Under the pieces are notes generated by a model. That model was not told the DNA's origin. It saw only the letters and a list, made by a program, of their open reading frames with translations, and ran no database searches. From Kiritimatiellia bacterium (GTDB lineage Bacteria > Verrucomicrobiota > Kiritimatiellia > RFP12 > UBA1067): a DNA stretch of 8,554 nucleotides. The DNA is taken from positions 1 to 8,554 of the forward strand of contig JAKSOY010000192.1 of the NCBI GenBank assembly GCA_024405255.1, written 5' to 3'. Below, in pieces: positions 1 through 8,300 of the stretch (positions within the stretch are counted from its first letter, which is position 1; every line of letters begins with the position of its first letter). The translations under genes were made by a program, and so were the position numbers.

Positions 1-3
1 CGT

Positions 4-801
4 ATGGCCCAGGCGGAACTTCTAGCAGAAGACTACAAGGTGGACCTCGACGTGTTCGAGGGCCCCTTGGATCTTTTGCTCTATTTGATCCGCCGCGAGG
101 AACTCGACATCTACGACATCCCGATCGAGCACATCACCAAGCAGTACATGGCGTATCTCGATCTGATGCATCAGATGAATCTGGATGTCGCCGGCGAGTT
201 CATTGTGATGGCTGCGACGCTGATGGTCATCAAAAGCCGTATGCTGCTGCCGGTCGACCGGCGGGCCTCGGAAGAAGGCGTCGAAGAAGAATGGGTGGAC
301 CCGCGGCTCGACCTCGTGCGTCAGCTCGTGGAGTACAAGAAGTTCAAGGATGCCGCAGGCAAGCTGGGCGAGTACGAGGCGTTCGTACAGGAACGCTTTG
401 ACTACGGTGGCGGACGGCCCAAGTTCGAGAAGACGGCGGCCGATGCCGCAGATGCGCTGGCGCGTGTCGATCTGTACGATCTGCTGACGGCGTTCCAGGA
501 TGTGTTGGCGCGGTTGAGCGAAGTGCCGCAGGAAGAACTGAAGGGGTCGCGCTGGAGCGTGCCGGATAAGATGGACCTCATTCTGGAGCGGACCCGTGCC
601 GACGGACAGATCGCGTTCTCGCATCTCTTCAATGCGAAGTCGCCGCGCGGCGAAGTCATCGTCACGTTCCTCGCCTTGCTGGAACTTTTGCGTCAACACC
701 GCATCATCGTCTACCAGAACGCCGCCTTTCACGAGATCACCGTGCTGCCGTCGAAGGAGATGCCCGACGACCAGCCGCTGGAGGCACCGGACGAGTGGTA
801 G
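4..801 (+). CDS. scpA: Segregation and condensation protein A (kleisin subunit of SMC-ScpAB)
   Basis: ScpA is the kleisin that bridges the heads of the SMC dimer and binds ScpB, forming the bacterial condensin that compacts and separates chromosomes in the cytoplasm. The 265-residue product has the family hallmarks: the N-terminal FEGPLDLLLYLIR block (residues 18-30), the helix ending in IKSRMLLP (76-83), an acidic middle linker, and a C-terminal winged-helix region (about 200-248, with FSHLF and the block ending EITVL). Length matches the usual 240-270. The ATG at base 4 is taken as the start because the conserved block follows about 15 residues later; its ribosome binding site is outside or at the edge of the window, so a start further upstream cannot be excluded. 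It is followed 37 nt later by scpB, the standard partner order. Identification is firm. Confidence 0.96.
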   Translation: MAQAELLAEDYKVDLDVFEGPLDLLLYLIRREELDIYDIPIEHITKQYMAYLDLMHQMNLDVAGEFIVMAATLMVIKSRMLLPVDRRASEEGVEEEWVDPRLDLVRQLVEYKKFKDAAGKLGEYEAFVQERFDYGGGRPKFEKTAADAADALARVDLYDLLTAFQDVLARLSEVPQEELKGSRWSVPDKMDLILERTRADGQIAFSHLFNAKSPRGEVIVTFLALLELLRQHRIIVYQNAAFHEITVLPSKEMPDDQPLEAPDEW

Positions 802-838
802 TCGTTCCATTTGAGATTTGTCCCTAACGAGAAGCGAC

Positions 839-2036
<1,198 letters not shown>

Positions 2037-2044
<8 letters not shown>

Positions 2045-3122
2045 TTTGGTTGGCTTGTCTGTACGGACGGGTCTTTTGATGGGATTCGCCGGATTGATGT
2101 TCTGTGGGTGCGACAAGGGTCCGACGCTTTCGGAGATCGAGGCGAAGGAACGTACCTCGCGCTACTACAAGAATGCGATGGACGATCTGCAGGCGGGACA
2201 TCTGGAGCCCGCCATCAAGGGTTTCACGAGCGTGCTGCGCGAGGAGCCCGGGTCCTACTCGGCGCACTTCCAGTTGGCGACGCTGTTGCAGGATGTGCGC
2301 AAGGACTATCTGTCGGCCATTTCGCACTACAAGGCGTACCTGGAATTGCGTCCCGCGTCGGACAAGGCGACGGTTGCGCAAGACCGCTTGAAATTCTGCG
2401 AGACGATGCTGCAGGCCCAGATCCTGCGCAAGGCGGGCGGCAGCGCCTCCAACAAGCTGGCGGCGGACAACGAGAAACTCACGAAAGAACGTGACGACCT
2501 CACGGCGCAGATCAAAAAGCTTGAAGGCGAACTTGCCAAGACCAAGCGCGATGTGACGCGTCTTGAAGCCGAGAATGCGGCGAAGAGCCGCAATATCCAG
2601 CGCTTGAGCGAAGCGGTGGAAGGTTCTTCCGCCGCACGCACGCCGTCGATTAAAAAGGCGTTGGCGGAAATCGGCAAGCTCGACGAGGAAAACGAGCGTC
2701 GCCGGTTGCGTCCGACGGACGCGGAACTGCTTGACAGCGACGACGACAATGTGCCGGATCTGCGCAATTCGGCGGAGCTCAAGGGCATCAAGGACGATCT
2801 GGCGAAGCTCGATGCGGAAACCCAGGATCCGCCGGCCGCAGGCGGTACGTCGACGGCGAAGCCGGCAGCGGGTGGCAAGAAGCAGCCGACGGCGACCGTT
2901 GGCGCCGGTGCCATGGACCAGCTGCTCGGGGCGAAGAAGGGGAAGAACCCGACGACTTTGCGGCCTGAAACCTATACGGTGCAGGACGGCGACACGCTTT
3001 TCAAAATCTCGCATCGCTTCTACGGATCGGCGCGCAAGTGGCGGGCCATTCAGGAGGCGAATCGCGCCATCGTGCCGGCTGACGGCCGCGTGCGCGCGGG
3101 TCAGGTGCTCAAGCTGCCCTGA
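2037..3122 (+). CDS. Lipoprotein with TPR-like repeats, coiled coil and C-terminal LysM domain
   Basis: A predicted envelope lipoprotein of 361 residues (362 if ATG 2034 is used). Residues 1-25 form a signal peptide with a hydrophobic core (LLMGFAGLMF) ending Cys-Gly-Cys; Cys25 is the likely lipidated residue, with Gly at -1. Residues 42-108 look like two TPR-type helical hairpins (each with the Ala-Ile...Tyr/Phe...Leu pattern and a closing Pro). Residues 140-195 are a heptad-rich coiled coil, 262-290 a Pro/Ala/Gly linker, and 311-361 a LysM domain (TYTVQDGDTLFKIS and ending AGQVLKLP). LysM normally binds N-acetylglucosamine-containing glycans such as peptidoglycan. The start overlaps scpB by 8 bp, so expression is probably coupled to scpAB. 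Asp follows the lipid Cys, which in E. coli would favour the inner membrane. No specific gene name is recognised. Confidence 0.88.
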
Positions 3123-3167
3123 TCGCGCGAGGCGTTGAACGTTCACACGTCAATCAAGAAGTCGTAA

Positions 3168-3431
3168 ATGGCCCATCTTCCATCATTTCTGATTCTCGGA
3201 CGCGCCGCCAATGAGGTGGACGCCCCGTGGTTCCCCGATGAGGACGATCCCAACGGAGAATTGACTCCGTCGGCGATCGCCGAATGGCGGCTTTACCGTT
3301 ATCTGGCGAGTGGCGGCATTCGGGCCTTTGCAACCTCGTCGATGTGCGCGCTGGTGCGGCGACGCCAGGACCGCTTTCTCTGGTTGACGGCCTTTGCCGG
3401 CGTGCTGTGGGTCGTTTTCCGTTTTGTCTGA
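3168..3431 (+). CDS. Small hypothetical protein with C-terminal membrane segment
   Basis: An 87-residue protein I do not recognise. The N-terminal half is soluble-looking, with an acidic stretch (FPDEDDPNG, 22-30), followed by an Arg-containing helix (RLYRYLA, 41-47), a basic patch (RRRQDR, 64-69), and a hydrophobic C-terminal segment (about 70-86, LWLTAFAGVLWVVF). This reads as a tail-anchored membrane protein with the basic patch on the cytoplasmic side. It begins 45 nt after the lipoprotein stop and ends 48 nt before the next LysM gene, on the same strand. That favours a real gene in the same unit, as does the sensible domain pattern. The ribosome binding site is weak (AAGAAG, 3156-3161, 6 nt before the ATG). 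Coding status is likely but not proven. Confidence 0.6.
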   Translation: MAHLPSFLILGRAANEVDAPWFPDEDDPNGELTPSAIAEWRLYRYLASGGIRAFATSSMCALVRRRQDRFLWLTAFAGVLWVVFRFV

Positions 3432-3466
3432 ATTCATTTCATCCATTTAAAGTCAACAGAAGAATC

Positions 3467-3473
3467 AAAGGAG
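3467..3473 (+). promoter_or_regulatory. Shine-Dalgarno of the exported LysM gene
   Basis: AAAGGAG ends 6 nt before ATG 3480 and fixes the start of the gene. The 48-bp gap it sits in is noticeably more AT-rich than its surroundings. A weak -35/-10 pair can be drawn there (TTGTCT 3424-3429, 17 nt, TTAAAG 3447-3452), but the -10 is poor, so I do not list a separate promoter. Confidence 0.8.
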
Positions 3474-3479
3474 CCTATT

Positions 3480-4106
3480 ATGAAGAAATCCATCCTGACA
3501 CTTACCGTTCTCCTCGCCGTAGGTTTGGCCTCGGCTCAGGAAGATCCTGCCGCCGCCGCTGCGGCGCGCGCCGAGTACCAGCGCGAACAGGCACTGGCGG
3601 ATGTGCCGCGCCTCGTGCAGCAGTTCGACGTATTGGTTCAGAACCAGGATGAAATCGGACAGCGTCTGGTGAAGCTCGAGACGGCCGACAATACGGCGGG
3701 GTTGCGGGCTGAGATCGATGCGTTGCGCGCGGAAGTCGCCGAACTCAAGGCGTCCATCCGTCGTGACCAGGATGCGATGCGCCAGGAAATCGTCCGCGAC
3801 CTCGCGGCGCGCATGCAGAAGCTCATTCCGCCGCCCGCACCGGCTCCGGCCCCCGTCGTCGTTGCCGCGCCGCAGCCGCGCGTGGCCCAGGCGGCACGTC
3901 CGCTTCCTCCGCCTCCGCCGTCGATCGGCCCGCACTATGAATACGTGGTGAAGCAGGGACAGACCCTCTCCTACATCGCGAAGGGATTCGATACGACGGT
4001 CGCGAAGATTCTCGCGGCGAATCCGCACATCAAGCCGAACGCCCTGCGGGCCGGTCAGAAGCTGATCATCCCGGCCGAGGACAAGAAGACGACGAAGCGC
4101 CGTTAA
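3480..4106 (+). CDS. Exported coiled-coil protein with C-terminal LysM domain
   Basis: A 208-residue exported protein. It has a classical signal peptide (MKKSILTLTVLLAVGLASA, cleavage after Ala19), an Ala-rich stretch, a coiled coil at about 45-115 with regular Leu/Val heptads, a Pro/Ala linker (117-150) with a run of prolines, and a LysM domain at 153-198 (YVVKQGQTLSYIA and ending AGQKLIIPAE). A basic tail (KKTTKRR) closes it. The layout, a helical arm, a flexible linker, then LysM, echoes the lipoprotein at 2037-3122, but this one lacks a lipobox and TPRs, so it should be a free periplasmic protein held at peptidoglycan by LysM. Last gene of the rightward cluster; it converges on the ABC ATPase with a 14-bp gap. 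The specific function is unknown. Confidence 0.88.
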   Translation: MKKSILTLTVLLAVGLASAQEDPAAAAAARAEYQREQALADVPRLVQQFDVLVQNQDEIGQRLVKLETADNTAGLRAEIDALRAEVAELKASIRRDQDAMRQEIVRDLAARMQKLIPPPAPAPAPVVVAAPQPRVAQAARPLPPPPPSIGPHYEYVVKQGQTLSYIAKGFDTTVAKILAANPHIKPNALRAGQKLIIPAEDKKTTKRR

Positions 4107-4120
4107 TCGGTTGAGCCGTT

Positions 4121-5134
4121 CTACTTCTCGAAATAGACCGCGTGCGTGAGATCGGCGACGATCCGCACGCGGTCTCCGTGTTTCAATGTCGCGTCACCGG
4201 GCAGACGCGCGATCAGCGGCACTTTGACGGCATCGAGTTTCGTATGCACGATCGTTTCGGCGCCGAGCGGCTCCACGAGGTCCACCGTACCGACGAGTCC
4301 CGCCTGACCTTCCATGAACGGTTCGACGCGCACATGTTCGGGACGAATCCCCACGGTGCGTCCGAGGTCGAGCACGCCGGGCGGCAGCAGGTTCATCGGC
4401 GGCGTACCGATGAAGGAGGCGACAAAGCGGTTTGCCGGATGGTTGTAGACCTCGAGCGGTGCCGCGGCTTGCTGGATTTTGCCGCCGTTCATCACGACAA
4501 TGCGCTCGCCCATCGTCATCGCTTCGACCTGGTCGTGCGTGACATAGACCATTGTGGCGCCGAGGCGATGATGGAGGCGGATGATTTCCGCCCGCATTTC
4601 AACGCGCATTTTCGCATCGAGGTTGGAGAGGGGTTCGTCGAAAAGGAACACCGCCGGTTCGCGTACGATGGCGCGTCCAAGGGCGACGCGCTGGCGCTGT
4701 CCGCCCGAAAGCGCCTTGGGCAGACGGTCGAGATAGGGCGTGAGCCCCAATGTCTCCGCCGCTTCGTTGACGCGACGCGCGATTTCGTCCTTGGGCGCGT
4801 GGCGCAGTTTCAAGGCAAAGCTCATGTTCTCGCGCACGGTCATGTGCGGATAGAGCGCGTAGTTCTGAAAGACCATGGCGATGTCGCGGTCCTTCGGCGG
4901 CAGGTTGGTGACCTCGCGCGCGCCAATCGAAATCGTCCCGCCCGTGGGAAGTTCGAGGCCGGCGATCATGCGCAGGGTGGTGGACTTTCCGCAGCCCGAC
5001 GGACCCACCAGGACAAGGAACTCGCCCGGCTTCACGTCAAGCGTGAAGTCGTCGACCGCGGGGGCTTGTCCCGCGGCATAGACTTTTTCGACATGGCGCA
5101 ATGATACGCCGACTTTCTGCTGGTTAATCGACAT
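4121..5134 (-). CDS. ugpC: CUT1-family sugar ABC transporter ATPase (UgpC/MalK/MsmX type)
   Basis: ATP-hydrolysing subunit that powers a carbohydrate importer at the inner membrane. The 337-residue protein has every ABC motif: Walker [10 protein letters not shown] (44-52), Q-loop Gln90 in [10 protein letters not shown], signature LSGGQ (142-146), Walker B VFLFDE (162-167), D-loop SNLDA (170-174) and switch His200 in VTHDQ. Residues from about 240 form the C-terminal regulatory region with TOBE-like OB folds (IRPEHV at 263-268), as in MalK, UgpC and MsmX. The symbol denotes the family; the substrate cannot be read from the sequence. No permease or binding-protein gene is next to it, so it may be a shared ATPase serving several importers, as MsmX and MsiK do. 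It is divergent from a rhamnosidase gene. The ATG start has AGAGG only one base upstream and a -10 box six bases upstream. Confidence 0.93.
   Translation of the reverse strand: MSINQQKVGVSLRHVEKVYAAGQAPAVDDFTLDVKPGEFLVLVGPSGCGKSTTLRMIAGLELPTGGTISIGAREVTNLPPKDRDIAMVFQNYALYPHMTVRENMSFALKLRHAPKDEIARRVNEAAETLGLTPYLDRLPKALSGGQRQRVALGRAIVREPAVFLFDEPLSNLDAKMRVEMRAEIIRLHHRLGATMVYVTHDQVEAMTMGERIVVMNGGKIQQAAAPLEVYNHPANRFVASFIGTPPMNLLPPGVLDLGRTVGIRPEHVRVEPFMEGQAGLVGTVDLVEPLGAETIVHTKLDAVKVPLIARLPGDATLKHGDRVRIVADLTHAVYFEK
4135..4175 (+). terminator. Strong hairpin in the convergent gene end, possible terminator
   Basis: A perfect 12-bp inverted repeat (AGACCGCGTGCG at 4135-4146 against 4164-4175) encloses a 3-nt bulge (TGA, 4147-4149) and an inner 5-bp stem (GATCG 4150-4154 with CGATC 4159-4163), capped by GCGA, a GNRA-type tetraloop when read on the + strand. 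It lies 28 nt after the stop of the upstream LysM gene and within the last 15 or so codons of the ATPase on the other strand. No run of T follows on the + side (CCGTGTTTC), so it is not a textbook intrinsic terminator. It could end rightward transcription with help or protect the 3' end of the mRNA. For the - strand it precedes the stop codon, so termination there would be harmful. Confidence 0.45.
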
Positions 5135-5149
5135 GCCTCTATTTTACCA
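5132..5149 (-). promoter_or_regulatory. Extended -10 promoter abutting the ATPase ATG (leaderless type)
   Basis: Read on the - strand the bases are TGGTAAAATAGAGGCATG: an extended -10 (TGn, 5147-5149, then TAAAAT, 5141-5146), six bases, then the start codon (5132-5134). Transcription normally starts about seven bases after the -10, which is the A of the ATG itself. No convincing -35 is present (CTCACG at 17-nt spacing), which is usual for extended -10 promoters. The AGAGG before the ATG is too close (one base) to act as a normal Shine-Dalgarno. A leaderless mRNA is inferred, not shown. Confidence 0.55.
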
Positions 5150-5223
5150 CAATTCCCCGTTTGCGTGAGGATGGAAAAGCAGAAAGACATCAACTCGTTT
5201 TCGTTTACGGGTGACAACTTGGA

Positions 5224-5253
5224 TTGGTATGAAGGGCGTATTTTTGATACAAT
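5224..5253 (+). promoter_or_regulatory. Promoter for the rhamnosidase gene
   Basis: TTGGTA (5224-5229), an 18-nt spacer, and TACAAT (5248-5253) give a good sigma-70-like promoter in the AT-rich centre of the divergent intergenic region. The predicted transcription start, about seven bases after the -10, falls at base 5260, which is the A of an ATG. The spacing from -10 to ATG and the intervening AGAAGC closely match the opposing promoter. No operator with clear dyad symmetry was found between the two promoters (5150-5223). Confidence 0.6.
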
Positions 5254-5259
5254 AGAAGC

Positions 5260-5352
5260 ATGAAAATCAGCGATCGTGTCGTGTGCTCTCGGCAGACCCC
5301 GCCAGGCGGTTGGGGCTGGGGGGCGCGTCGGCCGAAGAATGGAAGTGCGAAT
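5260..5352 (+). other. Transcribed leader or in-frame N-terminal extension before the rhamnosidase
   Basis: These 93 bases run from a promoter-proximal ATG (5260) to the ATG that starts the signal peptide (5353). They contain no stop codon and are in frame, so they could encode 31 extra residues (starting MKISDRVV, ending PKNGSAN). The predicted residues are Gly/Arg/Trp-rich and do not look like an exported N-terminus. The more likely reading is a 5' leader. It includes a short possible hairpin (CCGC 5299-5302 with GCGG 5306-5309) and closely spaced G runs (5305-5323). GGAAG (5341-5345), 7 nt before ATG 5353, is a weak ribosome binding site. Confidence 0.45.
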
Positions 5353-8300
5353 ATGAAAAAGAGCGTGTTGGGTCTCCTGGTGTGTTCACTTGTCTGGATG
5401 GCGCAGGCTGCGGCGTTGCGTCCGTGCGGATTGACGGTCGAGTATCGGGAGAACCCGTGCGGACTCGATACGGCCGCGCCTCGTTTCGCCTGGAAGCAGT
5501 CGGCCGCAGAGAACCGTTCGAATGTGCGTACGACAGCTTGGCGGATTCTCGTGGCTTCGTCGCGCGAGAAGCTTGCGGCGGATACGGGCGATGTGTGGGA
5601 TAGCGGCAAGGTTGCGGGCGATACGAGCGTGGGCATTTCCTATGCGGGACGTGCCTTGGCGAGTTCGAGTCGCTATTTCTGGAAGGTGATGACCTGGACC
5701 GACGATGGCGCAAGCGCGTGGTCCGAGCCGGCCGAATGGACGACCGCGCTCCTGTCGAGCGCCGACTGGAAGGCGAAGTGGATCGGTCCCGCGCCTGAGA
5801 CGCGTCCCGACGAGGATTTCGGCAAGGGCGAGTGGATCACCGCCCCGGCAGACAAGCGCGGGGTGGTGACGCTTGAATACGCGTTCGACTTCGACGGCGT
5901 TCAACCGGGCCAGTGTGTGGAGATGGTCCATGCGGGTGTGTCGCAGCACGAGATTGACGTCAATGGCGTGAGCTTCAACAAGTGGACGGGCCATGTGCAC
6001 GACTGGCGCTATCTCCGTTTCCGCGACCTCACGCCGTGGCTGGTCAAAGGGCGTAACAAGATCGTCGTGCGCGTGCTTGCGGATGCGGCGCGTCGCCCGG
6101 GCGAACCGGTCGACCACATTCGCTTCCGTGCCGCCCCGGATGTGCGCGCCTTCCTCGCGAAGATCATCTTCCCCGACGGGAAGACGATTGTGACGGACGA
6201 TTCCTGGACCTCGCCGTCCGGCCGCGTGCAGAAACTCGGCGCACCGCGGGCGACGCCCTACGGCAAGGAACTCGTTCTGCGTACCGAGAACGCGTCCCCC
6301 GCGTTTGCGAAGACGTTCACGGTGGCAAAGCCCGTGGCTTCTGCCGTGCTGCATGTGACAGGCGTCGGCTTCTACGAGGCGTCGCTCAATGGCGCGAAGA
6401 TCGGCCGCAAGGTGCTCGATCCTTCGCCCACCGCGTTCGACAAGCGCGTGCTCTATTCGACCTATCGCCTGGACGATGTCCTCAAGCCGGGCGCGAACGA
6501 GTTGAAAATCCTTGTGGGACACGGCTGGTACGACATGCGTTCGATCCTGACGTGGAATTTTGAAACGTCACCGTGGCGAGACTTCCCGCGGGCGATTGCG
6601 CAGCTGGAAATCGTCTATGCCGACGGCTCGCGCGAGACGGTCTGTTCCGACCGCACCTGGCGGCAGGTGAAGAGTCCGATCGGCTATGACGACATCTTCG
6701 ACGGCGAGGTGCAGGGGGCGTACGACCGCCGTATGCCGGATCTTGTCCGGACGCCGCTCTTCGCCGCGGAGGTGTCGGGTCCGCGGGGGCGGCTTGTCGC
6801 GGCGGCGCATCCGGGTGCGGAGGTGATGCGGACGATTTCCGCCAAGACGATCAAGTCCTTCGGCAACGGCACGTATGTGATCGACTTCGGCGAGAATCTT
6901 GCGGGCTGGATGCGTTTCACGCTGCGGGGACAGAAACCGGGCGATGTCGTGTCCTTCCGCTACGACGAACGTGTCAACTACGACGGTTCGCCCGCCATCA
7001 GCTCTCCGCGCGATGGACGCAAGCCCATCCAGTTCAGCAATGAGAAGGCGGCTGCCGGCAAAGGACACGAGTTGCGCAACATCGACCAGCATTTCCACTA
7101 CACGAGTTCGCAGCGGGTTTGTCCTGTCGACGCGGCCTTCCAGACGGACCGCTTTGTCTGTTCCGGCGCGGCGGAGGAACGCTACGAGCCGCATTTCCAG
7201 TACAGCGGCTTCCGCTATGTCGTCGTGCGCGGACTCGCCCGCGAACCGTCCCTCGCGGATGCCGAGGCATGTGTGATCCACACGGCCTTCAAGACCATCG
7301 GCCGTTTCTCCTGTTCGGACGAAACATTCAACACGCTGATGGAGATGGGCGAGAAGTCGTACCGCAGCAATTTCGCCGACGGCGTGCCGACGGATTGTCC
7401 GCATCGCGAAAAGAACGGTTGGACCGGCGATGCGTCCATTGCCTCCGAACTCGCCCAGTACCTGTTCGAAAACACGGCCACCTACGAAAAGTGGCTGCGC
7501 GACGTCGGGGATTCGCAGCTCGCGGACGGCAACATCTGCTGCATCGTGCCCACCTCGGGCTGGGGCTACCATTGGGGGAATGGTCCTGCCTGGGATAGTG
7601 CGCTGCCGATCATCGCCTGGAATCTTTGGACGTATCGGGCCGACCGGCGGATCCTCGACGAGGTCTATCCCGTGCTTCAGCGCTATCTCGCCTATACGGC
7701 GTCGCGTGCGAATCCGCAGGGGCTCGTGCGTCACGGGTTGGGCGACTGGGTGCCTGTCAACCGCAAGCACATGCCGTCGACGGAGTTCACGTCGTCCTGC
7801 TATTACTACCAGGCGCTGCGCATCGCGACGGAAATCGCCCGACTGCGCGGGGCGAAGAAGGACGCTGACCGTTATGCGTCTCTGGCGGCGAAGACGCGTG
7901 CGGGCCTCAATGCGAAGTACTACAAGGGGAAGGGCGTCTATGACAACGGCGGACAGACCGCGCAAGGGTGCGCGTTGGCGTTCGGCATTGTCGAGCCGAG
8001 CGAGCAGGCGGCAGTGGCGGCGGAGCTGGTGAAGTCCGTCGAGCGGGCCGGGTGCCATGTGGATATGGGGCTCTTGGGCACCAAGCACGTCTTCCGCGCG
8101 CTGGCGCGCATCGGACGCGCCGACCTCGCGTTCAAGATGCTCGTCAATCCGACGAAACCCTCGCCGGTCGAATGGATTCAGAAGGGTGGCACGACCCTGT
8201 GGGAAGACTGGTCCGACGGCGCTTCGCGTACCCACATCATGTTCGGCGATTTCGTCGGCTGGGCCTATCAGTACCTGGCGGGCATTCGTCTGGAAGAGAC

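Noticed and set aside
818..838. Upstream TTG start for scpB
   Set aside because: It adds only seven unremarkable residues; ATG 839 has GAGAAG at a plausible distance and starts a typical acidic N-terminus.
3123..3167. GAACGTTC palindrome downstream of the lipoprotein gene as an operator or terminator
   Set aside because: Eight bases with no loop, no T-run and no second copy; short palindromes of this length occur by chance.
4107..4120. Small hairpin in the convergent gap (CGG 4108-4110 with CCG 4116-4118)
   Set aside because: Only three or four pairs and no T-run; the hairpin at 4135-4175 is far stronger.
4142..5104. + strand frame of 320 codons opposite the ABC ATPase
   Set aside because: The - strand carries all ABC motifs; the + translation has none and is rich in His/Arg/Asp.
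5386..6522. Second long - strand frame opposite the 5' half of the rhamnosidase
   Set aside because: Same shadow effect: no family resemblance, and the + strand frame contains the signal peptide and conserved domains.
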